Assembly: GCF_004217145.1 (NCBI RefSeq)
Contig: NZ_SHKR01000013.1
Coordinates: forward strand, 124,001 to 188,000
Reading direction: 5' to 3'
Length of the DNA stretch: 64,000 bases
DNA from: Kribbella rubisoli
Lineage (GTDB): Bacteria; Actinomycetota; Actinomycetes; Propionibacteriales; Kribbellaceae
Positions 24,755 through 33,036 of this stretch are shown in pieces. How positions within the stretch are numbered: the stretch's first letter is position 1; each line of letters starts with the position of its first letter. Under the pieces are notes generated by a model. The model saw only the letters and a program-made list of their open reading frames with translations. It did no database searches and was not told the origin of the DNA. The position numbers were made by a program, and so were the translations under genes.

Positions 24755-25585
24755 ATGTCGTCACAGGACTTCCCGACGTACGGCCGGGGCGATCAGCCCC
24801 AGCAGCCCGAGCAGCAGCCCGGCGAAGAGCACCACTACCCCCCGCCCACCCCGTACGGCGGTGGCACGTACGGCACTGGCCGCGGCACTCCGCCGGTCGA
24901 AGGCCCGTACGCGCCGCCCCAGCCCTACGGCACCCCACCAGGTCAATACGGCGTCCCGCCGCACGCGCAGGCTGGTCCGCACCACGCCCAGCCGCCCAGC
25001 TACCGCCCCGGCATGCCGTACGGCGCTCCGTCGAGCCCCGAGCCGCACGAGCTCCCCGTGTACGGAAGGGAGCAGCCGCGCGACCCCCGTGCTGCCCGCG
25101 TCGTCGGTCTGGCCACTGTGATCGCCGGGTTCTACGGTCTGCTCGTCATCTCCGTCCAGCGGGTCTCGCTGCGCGACATCTCGCAGGCGCCGGGCTCACC
25201 GCTCAACCACCCGCTCCGCACCGACGTGATCGACGCGATCGGCCAACTGCTGCTCGTGGTCGTCGGGGCGGGCGCGCTGTTCATGTGGATCCGCGACGTA
25301 CTCGCCCGCCGCAAGGCCGGCCGCCAGCCGGAGCCGGCTGAGCTGGTCGGACTCGGCCTGGTCGCGCTCTCCGCAGTACCGATCCTGGTCTGGCTGATCA
25401 TGGTGCTGACCACCGGCCTGGGATCCATCGACGGCGCGGTCGACCGGCTGCCCACGGCGTACGGCTGGGGTGGTGCCGGTCTGCTGATCCTCGCGGTCGG
25501 TCTGTTCCTCGGGTACCGCGAACTGAAGCCCGACGTGCCCAACCCGGTCGTCCAGGGCCCACCGGTCAAGGCACCCTGGGAGTGA
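24755..25585 (+). CDS. Pro/Tyr/Gly-rich four-helix membrane protein, function unknown
   Basis: 276 residues. The start MSSQDFPTYGRGDQPQQ follows a ggaggg ribosome site; an earlier in-frame start would fall in the terminator. Residues 1-110 are a disordered Pro/Gln/Tyr/Gly-rich tail with repeated PYG- and PPG-type units, followed by about four membrane spans (roughly 117-140, 165-190, 205-225, 240-260). Such tails on short membrane proteins are common in actinobacterial envelope proteins. It overlaps the next gene by four bases (GTGA), implying coupling. Confidence 0.75.
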   Translation: MSSQDFPTYGRGDQPQQPEQQPGEEHHYPPPTPYGGGTYGTGRGTPPVEGPYAPPQPYGTPPGQYGVPPHAQAGPHHAQPPSYRPGMPYGAPSSPEPHELPVYGREQPRDPRAARVVGLATVIAGFYGLLVISVQRVSLRDISQAPGSPLNHPLRTDVIDAIGQLLLVVVGAGALFMWIRDVLARRKAGRQPEPAELVGLGLVALSAVPILVWLIMVLTTGLGSIDGAVDRLPTAYGWGGAGLLILAVGLFLGYRELKPDVPNPVVQGPPVKAPWE

Positions 25586-26244
25586 GCGCACCGGTCGTCC
25601 TGGTGCCCGGCCTGGGCCTCGGCCCCGAGTCGTACGCCCGGACCGTAGAGCATCTCGTCACGCCGTACCACGTGGTCACCTTGCCCGGGTACGGCGAACC
25701 GGCCGGTGCCCGCGAGGACCTGCACCCGCGCGCACTGGCAGTCGCCCTCGCCGAGAAGGTTCGCGGGCGCTCCGTCCTCGTCGGCCACTCCGCCAGCTGC
25801 CAGATCGTCGTCGAAACCGCAGTCAGGTACGCCGACCTCGCGCACGCCGTCGTACTTGTCGCGCCGGCAGGTGACGCCCGCATGTCCAGCTGGGTCGACC
25901 GTACGGTGCGCTGGCTGGGCTCCGCCGTACCGGACTCGCCCAAGCTGATCCGGACCGTGACCCCGCAGTACGCGCGGACGACGCTGCCGACGATCGCCCG
26001 CGCGGTTGAGGCCTCACGGCATCACGACCTGGCCGAAGTGATCTCGCAGGTCAAGGCACCGGTGTTCATCGTCCGCGGCAAGTACGACCTGCTCTCGACG
26101 GCGGAGTGGGTCCAGCGGCTCGCCGAGCTGAGCCACGGTGAGGCCCGGAGCTTCGCCACCGGCGCCCACATGCCGGTCGTCACCAACGGTCCGGAGCTCG
26201 CCGCTCTCATAGAACGAGCAGCCGCCCTGCCGGAAACTAGCTGA
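25582..26244 (+). CDS. alpha/beta hydrolase
   Basis: 220 residues from a GTG overlapping the stop of the Pro-rich membrane protein. The oxyanion strand is VVLVPGLGLG, the nucleophile elbow VLVGHSASCQIVVE (Ser about residue 74), the acid probably in IVRGKYDLLST and the catalytic His in SFATGAHMPVV. The short cap region is typical of small esterases or lipid hydrolases. Physiological substrate unknown. Confidence 0.88.
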   Translation: MSAPVVLVPGLGLGPESYARTVEHLVTPYHVVTLPGYGEPAGAREDLHPRALAVALAEKVRGRSVLVGHSASCQIVVETAVRYADLAHAVVLVAPAGDARMSSWVDRTVRWLGSAVPDSPKLIRTVTPQYARTTLPTIARAVEASRHHDLAEVISQVKAPVFIVRGKYDLLSTAEWVQRLAELSHGEARSFATGAHMPVVTNGPELAALIERAAALPETS

Positions 26245-26267
26245 CGCGTTAGACTCCAAAGCACAAA

Positions 26268-26362
26268 CCTATGCGGGAGCTCGCACCGAAGACGCGCGGG
26301 CTGAGAGGGCGACAGCTTGGGTCGCCGACCGCCTGAACCTGACCGGGTAATGCCGGCGTAGG
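26268..26362 (+). ncRNA. TPP riboswitch (THI element)
   Basis: The leader has the diagnostic segments in order: P1 strand cctatgc (26268-26274), a gcgggagctcgc P2 region, the conserved ctgaga (26301-26306), a variable stem around gcgacagcttgggtcgc, then cctgaacctgaccgggtaat and gccggcgtagg. The last gcgtagg pairs with the first strand (one G-U) to close P1. It ends 14 bases before the permease ATG, and the Gs just after it form the ribosome site, so translational control by thiamine pyrophosphate is likely. Confidence 0.93.
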
Positions 26363-26376
26363 GATTGGGGTCACTC

Positions 26377-27702
26377 ATGACCGATACCGCTGTTCGTCCT
26401 GCCAGCACCACTGAGGCGCCGCTGGTCCTCACCACCGATGCGCCGCGGACGCTCGGCTTCTTCGACCAGTTCACGCTGTGGGGCAACTTCGGCATCTCGC
26501 TGTTCGGCCCGGTGACCGGTGCGCTCGTGGCGGCGTACACGGGCTCGCTGTGGCAAGGGCTGCTCGCTGTCGTCGTCGGGTGCGGGATCGGGGCGCTCGT
26601 GCTGGGTGGCGCGGCCGTGTTCGGGTCGCACACCGGTGCGCCGGCGATGGCGAGCCTGCGGGGGCTGTTCGGCCGTCGCGGCTCGATTGCGCCGACCATT
26701 CTGAACATCGCGCAGAACGTCGGCTGGGCCACGATGGAGATCATCGTGATCTCGCAGGCCGCGGTCGCGGTGACGAGTGAACGCTGGCGCTGGCTGTTCG
26801 TCGTACTGGCCGGGATCATCGCGACGACGATGGCGGTCCGGCCGCTGGGCAGCGTGAAGATCCTGCGGAAGTTCATGGTGTGGCTGGTGCTGATCGCGTC
26901 GGTCTACCTGTTCGTGCAGGTGCTCAGCAAGCCGGTGCACGCTCTGCCGCAGGACAGCGTCTTCGGCTTCTGGCCGGCCGTCGACCTCGCCGCCGCGGGT
27001 GTCGTGTCCTTCGCCCCGCTGGCCGCCGACTACACGCGGCACTCGCGCACCAACAAGGCTGCGTTCGGTGGATCCGCACTCGGCTACGGCCTCGCAGCGA
27101 TCGGGTACTACGCCCTCGGCGTCGTCGCAGTGGCCACATTGCAGACCAACAGCGACGACGTGATCACCGCACTGGTCACCCTGCCCGCCGGTGCGATCGC
27201 ACTGTTCGTACTGCTGGTGGACGAGGTCGACGAGGCGTACGCGAACGTCTACTCGACCACGATGGCCGCGCACAACCTGGTCGGCCACATCGACCGCCGG
27301 TGGATCTCGGTCGCGATCGGCGTGCTCGCCACCGGGATCGCGCTGATGGTTGACCTAGGCAACTACACACAGTTCCTGTACCTGATCGGCTCGGTCTTCA
27401 TCCCGTTGTTCGCGGTCGCGATCGCCGACTTCTTCGTTGTCAGCAAGATGAACTGGGACGTGTCCGGTACGGCGAAGTTCCGTTGGCAACCGACGCTCGC
27501 GTGGCTGATCGGATTCGTCGCGTACCAGCTGGTCAACCCGGGCACTGTCGCAGGCTGGTCGCCGTTCTGGACCGACGTACAGCAGGCCGTCTTCAACAAC
27601 CACCCGGTCCCGACCTGGCTCGGCGCGACGTACACGTCGATCGTCATCTCGATGCTGGCCGCGATTCTCCTCGGCCGGATAGGCCGCCGACAGACTGCCT
27701 GA
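26377..27702 (+). CDS. cytX: CytX-type NCS1 permease, putative hydroxymethylpyrimidine transporter
   Basis: 441 residues, about 12 membrane spans, nucleobase:cation symporter-1 family. The helix-1 region DQFTLWGNFGISLFGPVTGA and the SFAPLAADYTRHSRT block match this family. The TPP riboswitch directly upstream marks it as a thiamine-precursor transporter (HMP in the CytX group), which is an inference from regulation plus family. Start ATG 26377 (MTDTAVRPAS); an in-frame TTG at 26365 lies inside the riboswitch tail and is unlikely. No other thiamine gene is adjacent. Confidence 0.88.
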   Translation: MTDTAVRPASTTEAPLVLTTDAPRTLGFFDQFTLWGNFGISLFGPVTGALVAAYTGSLWQGLLAVVVGCGIGALVLGGAAVFGSHTGAPAMASLRGLFGRRGSIAPTILNIAQNVGWATMEIIVISQAAVAVTSERWRWLFVVLAGIIATTMAVRPLGSVKILRKFMVWLVLIASVYLFVQVLSKPVHALPQDSVFGFWPAVDLAAAGVVSFAPLAADYTRHSRTNKAAFGGSALGYGLAAIGYYALGVVAVATLQTNSDDVITALVTLPAGAIALFVLLVDEVDEAYANVYSTTMAAHNLVGHIDRRWISVAIGVLATGIALMVDLGNYTQFLYLIGSVFIPLFAVAIADFFVVSKMNWDVSGTAKFRWQPTLAWLIGFVAYQLVNPGTVAGWSPFWTDVQQAVFNNHPVPTWLGATYTSIVISMLAAILLGRIGRRQTA

Positions 27703-27823
27703 ACAGATTGCAGGTCAGTCGCGTGGTCCCGGCGTACGGCCGGCGAGGTGACCGACGTACTCGCGTACTTCAGGAAAGGCAGGGCCCTGGTCACTGACCC
27801 GGAGTAACCGGAATACTTGCGGC

Positions 27824-28507
27824 ATGCTGAATTCCGCACTGCGCAGCCGGGCCGAGTACGCGGAGCTGGGGGCCGACGGGTTGGCCGCGCGTACGACGCC
27901 TGAGCGGGACGCGCTGATCGTCAAGGCCGTCGAGGAGCTGCTGGACGGCAAGGAGTCGGTGCTCGACCTGTGCTGCGGGTACGGGCGGGTCGCGTTGCCG
28001 TTGCGTAAGGCCGGGAAGGTCGTCCGCGGGCTCGACATCTCGCCGAACCTGATCGAGGCCGGCCAGGCGAAGGCGGCCGAGGAGGAGCTCGCGATCGACT
28101 GGGCGATCGGCTCGATGACCGATCTGCCGTACAAGTGGGACTCGTTCGACGCGGTGATCTGCCTGTGGACGGCGTTCCACGAGCTGTTCGCCGAGGACGA
28201 GCAGATCTCCACGATCTGCGAGATCTCCCGGGTGCTGAAGCCGGGCGGGATCGCGATCATCGAGGGCCCGGCCTGGGGACCGGCGACCGCGGCCGAGATC
28301 GCGAACGGGATGCGGCAGGGGCCGGAGCACCGGATCGTCACGACCGAGTTCAGCGACAACCGCAGCGGTGTGCACTTCATCCACGACGAGATCAGCTACG
28401 GGCGCCTCTGCGCGGCCGCCGGAATCGACGACTACAAGGTCTACAAACGTGACTGGGGCGGACGTCGCCGGCTGATCCTCGAGATCCACCAGCCCGCAAC
28501 TGACTGA
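27824..28507 (+). CDS. class I SAM-dependent methyltransferase
   Basis: 227 residues. SAM motif I is VLDLCCGYGRVALPLRKAG, motif II RGLDISPNLIEAGQ, post-motif SFDAVICLWTAFHELFAEDE, and motif IV VLKPGGIAIIEGPAWG. The C-terminal part (DEISYGRLCAAAGID) is typical of small-molecule methyltransferases. It stands alone, preceded by a 120-base spacer with no obvious element and followed by a bidirectional terminator. Confidence 0.87.
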   Translation: MLNSALRSRAEYAELGADGLAARTTPERDALIVKAVEELLDGKESVLDLCCGYGRVALPLRKAGKVVRGLDISPNLIEAGQAKAAEEELAIDWAIGSMTDLPYKWDSFDAVICLWTAFHELFAEDEQISTICEISRVLKPGGIAIIEGPAWGPATAAEIANGMRQGPEHRIVTTEFSDNRSGVHFIHDEISYGRLCAAAGIDDYKVYKRDWGGRRRLILEIHQPATD

Positions 28508-28516
28508 CACGTCAGG

Positions 28517-28560
28517 AGGAGCAGATCCCCACTCCACATTGGGGACCTGCTCCTTGTTTT
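28517..28560. terminator. Rho-independent terminator between convergent genes
   Basis: aggagcagatcccc and ggggacctgctcct form a 14-base stem with one mismatch and a ten-base loop, followed by tgtttt on the plus strand. It is one of the few with a T-tract here. It can serve both the methyltransferase (rightward) and the methylguanine methyltransferase (leftward). Confidence 0.82.
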
Positions 28561-28597
28561 ACCGAGTCTAAAACCGTTCCGGGCAATTCCGGAAAAC

Positions 28598-29167
28598 TCA
28601 GCTTTTTGCTTCGAGATTCAGCAAGAATCGTTTGGCGTCCAGCCCGCCGGCGTACCCGGTGAGGGCTCCGTTCGCACCCACGACCCGGTGGCACGGCAGG
28701 ACGACGCAGACCGGGTTCGCGCCCAGCGCCGTACCGACCGCACGGGCCGCCTTGGGCTTGTCGATGTCGGCGGCAACAGTTCCGTACGTCGTCGTCGCGC
28801 CGTACGACGTGTGCGTCGGCAGATCCGTGAGGACGAGCCGCTGGAACGGCGTCGCCAGCGCGAGGTCCACCTCGAGGTCGAAGGTCTGACGGCTGCCGGC
28901 GAGGTATTCGTCGAGCTGTCGTCGTACGTCGTCCAGCGGGCGGGCCTGCCGGAGTACGCGCGGGGACACGGCCCGGGCGAGGCGGGTGGTCATCGTCTCC
29001 TCGTCGCCGAACGAGCTGGCGACGACGCGGCCGTGGGCGATCGCGAGCAGCATCGTCCCGATCGGGGTGTCGTGCAGCGTGTAGGCGACGTCGGCGTCCG
29101 GAAGAACGGGTGGTTCGAGGTCGGGCATGGCGAGCCGGGTCAGCCGGCTCTCGAGATCAGTCATCAT
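28598..29167 (-). CDS. ogt: methylated-DNA--protein-cysteine methyltransferase
   Basis: 189 residues. The suicide Cys is in VVLPCHRVVGANGALTGYAGG, the universal PCHRV motif. The helix-turn-helix Tyr/Arg region is HTSYGATTTYGTVAA... KAARAVGTALGANP. It repairs O6-alkylguanine by irreversible alkyl transfer. Its 5' end overlaps the upstream sigma-factor gene by 11 bases, so the pair is translated as an operon. The start may be the first or second Met (29167 or 29164). Confidence 0.93.
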   Translation of the reverse strand: MMTDLESRLTRLAMPDLEPPVLPDADVAYTLHDTPIGTMLLAIAHGRVVASSFGDEETMTTRLARAVSPRVLRQARPLDDVRRQLDEYLAGSRQTFDLEVDLALATPFQRLVLTDLPTHTSYGATTTYGTVAADIDKPKAARAVGTALGANPVCVVLPCHRVVGANGALTGYAGGLDAKRFLLNLEAKS

Positions 29168-29651
29168 CTACTCCGAGTTTGCTGCGCAGGGTCGCGAGCG
29201 CGTCGCTGACGAGCCGGCGCGATGCGGCGGGCGTGGTGTCCAGAGCGGCGGCCACGCCGTGGTGGTCCAGGTCGCCGACGTATTTGAGCGTGACCGCGAA
29301 GCGTTGCCGCTCCGGGAGCTCGTTGACCGCCCGCCAGAGGTCGGGGTCCGGCCAGGCGGCGGCGTCCGGGCCCTCGACTGTCACCGGCGGCGCCTCGTCC
29401 AGCGGGCGCTGCGGTTTCCGCGCCCGGTGTACGTCGGTCGCGCACCGGGCCGTGATGGTGAGGAGCCAGCTGCGCAGGTTCTTCGCCGACGTCAGCGCCG
29501 GGTACGCCGCGTACGCCTTCTCCCAGGCGCGTTGCGCCGCGTCGTCGCCGTCCACCGGCCCGGCCATCGCCCGCGCCAGCCGGGCAACGTCGCGCCAGTG
29601 CGCGTCGATCAGCGCCTGGAACGGCGGCAGCTCGACCTTCTCCCGAGTCAT
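29157..29651 (-). CDS. ECF-type RNA polymerase sigma factor
   Basis: 164 residues from ATG 29651 (MTREKVELPPFQALIDAHWRD); a longer frame exists but crosses the divergent leader-peptide promoter. Sigma region 2 is seen in GDDAAQRAWEKAYAAYPALTSAKNLRSWLLTI, and region 4 in LPERQRFAVTLKYVGDLDHHGVAAALDTT with the helix-turn-helix at the end. It lacks an extra C-terminal domain and no anti-sigma gene is adjacent. Coupling to ogt suggests a regulatory or stress role for this sigma factor with DNA alkylation repair, which is inference. Confidence 0.85.
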   Translation of the reverse strand: MTREKVELPPFQALIDAHWRDVARLARAMAGPVDGDDAAQRAWEKAYAAYPALTSAKNLRSWLLTITARCATDVHRARKPQRPLDEAPPVTVEGPDAAAWPDPDLWRAVNELPERQRFAVTLKYVGDLDHHGVAAALDTTPAASRRLVSDALATLRSKLGVDDD

Positions 29652-29710
29652 CACGACAGTAGAACGCACGCAGCGGCCCGCGTGTGAGGGTGGCCGGTCC
29701 AGATCACGAG

Positions 29711-29735
29711 ATTGTCTAGTTAGCCAATAGACAAT
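29711..29735. promoter_or_regulatory. 8+9+8 inverted repeat upstream of sulfur-operon leader
   Basis: attgtcta and tagacaat are perfect complements separated by gttagccaa. The dyad is 18 bases before the leader-peptide ATG and 60 bases from the divergent sigma-factor start, where a repressor could control the sulfur operon, the sigma/ogt pair or both. Confidence 0.5.
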
Positions 29736-29753
29736 GATGCGAAGATAGCTGAC

Positions 29754-29825
29754 ATGACGACGACACTCCTCACCCGCCGTCGCGTCATCGATCTGCTGCG
29801 GACGGCGAGCGCCACCTGTCGGTGA
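29754..29825 (+). CDS. 23-residue putative cysteine-attenuation leader peptide
   Basis: The peptide reads MTTTLLTRRRVIDLLR followed by TASATCR. It fits the actinobacterial putative leader-peptide family: short, with an LT-R-R-x-x-[ID]DL-x-R core and a C-terminal Cys-Arg, placed upstream of sulfur-metabolism genes. Ribosome stalling at the Cys codon near the stop when cysteine is scarce is the likely control principle, which is established for such upstream frames in related bacteria but not shown here. The first structural gene starts 107 bases further on. Confidence 0.8.
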   Translation: MTTTLLTRRRVIDLLRTASATCR

Positions 29826-29932
29826 CGCCTGTTCTGCCACTTCGCTCTGCATGAGGCCCCGTCGATGCCGGCCTCCACCTCCCGCCCGGTAGTTGCTGCC
29901 GGTCGTCCCTGCCCCGATTCCGAGGGAGAGAC

Positions 29933-30475
29933 ATGTCTTTGCCTGCCCTGAATCGTCCTGCCCTGTCCGTCGTACCCGACCATGCCGAAGAACGGGTGGT
30001 GGACGCCGATGTCTACCGGTCCGTCTTCCGTCGCCACGCCGCCGGTGTCGTGGTGATCACCGCGGACGCCGGCCACGGCCCGGCCGGCTTCACCGCAACC
30101 TCGCTGGTCTCGATCAGCCTGCTGCCGCCGCTGGTGTCGTTCGCGATCGCCACCAGCGCCTCCAGCTGGCCGACCGTCAGTACGGCGAACAGCCTGGTGA
30201 TCAACTTCCTGTCCGCCGACCAGCACGGGATCGCGGGCCGGTTCGCGACCAGCGGGATCGACCGGTTCGCCGAGCCGACCAACTGGTCCCGCCTGGCCAC
30301 CGGTGAGCCCGTTCTCGACGAGGCCCCGAGCTACCTGCGCGCCCAGGTGGAGCACCGCTTCGCCGTCGGCGACCACTACCTGGTCGTCGCGCGCCTTGCC
30401 ACCCACACCGAACGACGTGAACACGAGCCGCTGCTCTACCACGACGGCCACTACGCGAAAGCCCACCATGTCTAG
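29933..30475 (+). CDS. flavin reductase (FMN reductase domain)
   Basis: 180 residues after a ggagag ribosome site. The domain has YRSVFRRHAAGVVVITAD, GFTATSLVSISLLPPLVSF and INFLSADQHGIAGRFA, typical of the HpaC/SnaC-type flavin reductases that supply FMNH2 to a partner monooxygenase. Its stop overlaps the ABC substrate-binding gene by eight bases, and the matching monooxygenase is the last gene of the operon (33033). Together they make a two-component flavin monooxygenase. Confidence 0.9.
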   Translation: MSLPALNRPALSVVPDHAEERVVDADVYRSVFRRHAAGVVVITADAGHGPAGFTATSLVSISLLPPLVSFAIATSASSWPTVSTANSLVINFLSADQHGIAGRFATSGIDRFAEPTNWSRLATGEPVLDEAPSYLRAQVEHRFAVGDHYLVVARLATHTERREHEPLLYHDGHYAKAHHV

Positions 30476-31511
30476 AAAACGCCTGTACGCCGCCCTTGCC
30501 CTTCTCGCCCTGGTCACCGGCTGCAGCGGCAACGCGGCCGCCGACGGAGCCGCCAAGCTCTCGCTGGACGCCGCTCTGCCGACAACGGTCCCCGACGGTA
30601 CGAAGATCGTCGTCGGCGATCCCGCAACCGAGGTCGCGCTCAAGCTGTCCGGTCAGTACGACAAGGTCTCGAAGTACGTGCAGTTCGCGAACCTGAGCGG
30701 CGGTCCGCAGACCACCGAGGCGTTCCGGGCGCACGCTCTCGACGTCGGCTCGGTGGCCGAGATCCCGCCGATCCACGCGACCTGGACCGGGCTGCACGTC
30801 AAGATCGTCGCCTCGAAGTTCCGCCAGGACCCGCTGAACCACCCGATCTACCAGCTCGGCATCGCGCCGGGAACCACGGTGAAGACGCTGTCCGACCTGC
30901 GCGGCAAGAAGATCGCGTACAGCCCCGGCCAGGCGCAGGGCGCGCTCGTGCTGAAGGTGCTGCAGAAGGCCGGTCTGACCAAGAACGACGTGAAGCTGGT
31001 CGAGCTGCCGAGCACCGGTGACGTCTACACGAACGCGCTGGCCGCCAAGCAGGTCGAGGTAGCCCCGATCGGCGGCGTGCAGATCAAGCGGTACCTGGCG
31101 AAGTACGGCAAGGACGGCGCGACGACGATCCCGCACGGGATCCGCGACGACGCCGGCCACCTGTACGTGCCGACGGAGTCGCTCGAGGACAGCGGCAAGG
31201 CGGCCGCGATCCGTGCGTACGTCGCCGCGTGGGGCGTCGCGCAGATCTGGATCGACACGCACCCCAAGGAATGGATCCAGGGGTACTACGTGAAGGACCA
31301 GGGGCTGACCGAGTCCGATGGTCAATGGCTGGTCGACAACGCCGGTCACCCCGACATCAGCGCCGACTGGAGTGGTGCGATCCAGCGCCAGCAGGCCACC
31401 ATCGAGCTGCTCGCCAAGGAGACCGGCAACAAGGTGATCCAGGCCAAGGACCTGTACGACCTGCGGTTCCAGACCGTTGCCGCGGACGCGATCAAGGCAG
31501 GTGCCAAATGA
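30468..31511 (+). CDS. ABC transporter substrate-binding lipoprotein, sulfonate/aliphatic-sulfur type
   Basis: 347 residues. The start MSRKRLYAALALLALVTGCSG gives a lipobox (LVTGC), so the mature protein is lipid-anchored outside the membrane. The NMT1/SsuA-like fold shows KIVVGDPATEVALKLSG, GSVAEIPPIHA, and LSDLRGKKIAYSPGQAQGALVLK. The predicted ligand is an organosulfur compound because of the leader peptide, flavin reductase and monooxygenase in the same operon. It overlaps the permease gene by four bases. Confidence 0.9.
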   Translation: MSRKRLYAALALLALVTGCSGNAAADGAAKLSLDAALPTTVPDGTKIVVGDPATEVALKLSGQYDKVSKYVQFANLSGGPQTTEAFRAHALDVGSVAEIPPIHATWTGLHVKIVASKFRQDPLNHPIYQLGIAPGTTVKTLSDLRGKKIAYSPGQAQGALVLKVLQKAGLTKNDVKLVELPSTGDVYTNALAAKQVEVAPIGGVQIKRYLAKYGKDGATTIPHGIRDDAGHLYVPTESLEDSGKAAAIRAYVAAWGVAQIWIDTHPKEWIQGYYVKDQGLTESDGQWLVDNAGHPDISADWSGAIQRQQATIELLAKETGNKVIQAKDLYDLRFQTVAADAIKAGAK

Positions 31512-32347
31512 GCGCGACAACCCTCCCCGGGCTGCGGTCCCGCGAGGCGGCGGCGCGTCCCGTCGTACGGCGTCGTCGGCTCGGACCGGGGAAGCCGATC
31601 AGGTTCGGGGCCGCGATCGGCCCCGTGCTGTTGCTGGCGATCTGGAGTATCGGATCGGCCACTGGTTGGATCGACCAACGAGTCCTGTCCGCGCCGTGGA
31701 CCGTGGTGACCACGGCCGCTGACCTGATCGCGGACGGGCGGCTGCAGTCGAACCTGTGGACATCCGCCCAGCGAGCCCTGATCGGGCTCGCACTCGGGAT
31801 CGTGCTCGGCGTCGTACTGGCGCTGATCTCCGGCCTCTCCCGCCTCGGCGAGGCCGTGCTCGACGGACCGATCCAGATCAAGCGGGCGATCCCGTCGCTG
31901 GCACTGCTGCCGCTGCTGATCCTCTGGCTGGGCATCGGCGAGTCGATGAAGATCGTCACGATCCTGCTCGGGGTGTTCATCCCGATCTACATCCACACCC
32001 ACAACGGCTTGCGCACGATCGACAGCCGGTACGTCGAGCTCGCGCAGACGGTCGGGCTGTCCCAGTGGGAGTTCATCCGGCGCGTGGTCCTGCCGGGTGC
32101 GCTGCCCGGGTTCCTGCTCGGACTGCGGTTCGCGGTGACCGGCGCGTGGCTGTCGCTGGTCGTCGTCGAGCAGATCAACTCCACCAGCGGTATCGGCTAC
32201 ATGATGGAACTGGCCCGCACGTACGGACAGACCGACATCATCATCGTCGGCCTCGTCGTGTACGGCGCCCTGGGCCTGCTCTCCGACGCCGTCGTCCGCC
32301 TGATCCAGAGGAGGGCCCTCTCATGGCGCCGAACGCTAGCCTCGTAA
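31508..32347 (+). CDS. ABC transporter permease, sulfonate type
   Basis: 279 residues from the ATG overlapping the previous stop (MSATTLPGLRSREAAARP). Six membrane spans. The binding-protein-dependent EAA-like loop is YVELAQTVGLSQWEFIRRVVLPGALPGFLLGL. The sequence around VVVEQINSTSGIGYMMELAR matches SsuC-type permeases. It overlaps the ATPase gene by 25 bases. Confidence 0.92.
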   Translation: MSATTLPGLRSREAAARPVVRRRRLGPGKPIRFGAAIGPVLLLAIWSIGSATGWIDQRVLSAPWTVVTTAADLIADGRLQSNLWTSAQRALIGLALGIVLGVVLALISGLSRLGEAVLDGPIQIKRAIPSLALLPLLILWLGIGESMKIVTILLGVFIPIYIHTHNGLRTIDSRYVELAQTVGLSQWEFIRRVVLPGALPGFLLGLRFAVTGAWLSLVVVEQINSTSGIGYMMELARTYGQTDIIIVGLVVYGALGLLSDAVVRLIQRRALSWRRTLAS

Positions 32348-33036
32348 GCACGGTCCAGGTCCGCGATCTGGTCCGCCGGTACGACGATCGCGCCGTACTG
32401 GACGGGCTCGATCTGGACATCGAACCGGGTGAATTCGTTGCCCTGCTGGGGAAGAGCGGCTCCGGGAAGAGCACGCTGTTGCGGGCGCTGGCCGGGTTGG
32501 ACTACGACGTCGACGGGTCGGGTGAGCTCGCCGTACCGGAGAACGTCTCGGTCGTGTTCCAGGACTCACGGTTGTTGCCATGGGCAAGGGTGCTCGACAA
32601 CGTCGTACTCGGTCTGAACGGAGCTTTCGATCGCGGTCGCCGCAGTTTGGACGAGGTCGGGCTCGCGGGTCGCGAGCAGGCCTGGCCGAACGAGTTGTCC
32701 GGTGGTGAGCAGCAGCGTGTCGCTTTGGCGCGATCGCTGGTTCGGGAGCCGGAGCTGTTGCTCGCGGATGAGCCGTTCGGGGCGCTGGATGCGCTGACCC
32801 GGTTGAAGATGCACGTGTTGCTGCGGAAGTTGTGCGCCGCGCATCAGCCCGCCGTACTGCTGGTCACGCACGACGTCGACGAGGCGATCGTGCTGGCCGA
32901 TCGGGTGATCGTGCTCGATGCCGGCCGGATCGTCGCCGAGGAGACGATCTCGCTGCCCGCGCCGCGGAGTGCGGCCGATCCAGGATTCGCCGCGGTCCGG
33001 TCGCGGCTTCTCGACGCTTTGGGAGTTTCGGTATGA
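32323..33036 (+). CDS. ABC transporter ATP-binding protein, sulfonate type
   Basis: 237 residues. ATG 32323 is preceded by gaggag. Walker A GKSGSGKST, Q-loop VVFQDSRLLPW, signature LSGGEQQRVALAR, Walker B LLLADEPFGALD and switch His LVTHDVDEA are all intact. The PW after the Q-loop and ADEPFGALD are typical of the SsuB/TauB subfamily. The stop overlaps the monooxygenase start by four bases. Confidence 0.93.
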   Translation: MAPNASLVSTVQVRDLVRRYDDRAVLDGLDLDIEPGEFVALLGKSGSGKSTLLRALAGLDYDVDGSGELAVPENVSVVFQDSRLLPWARVLDNVVLGLNGAFDRGRRSLDEVGLAGREQAWPNELSGGEQQRVALARSLVREPELLLADEPFGALDALTRLKMHVLLRKLCAAHQPAVLLVTHDVDEAIVLADRVIVLDAGRIVAEETISLPAPRSAADPGFAAVRSRLLDALGVSV

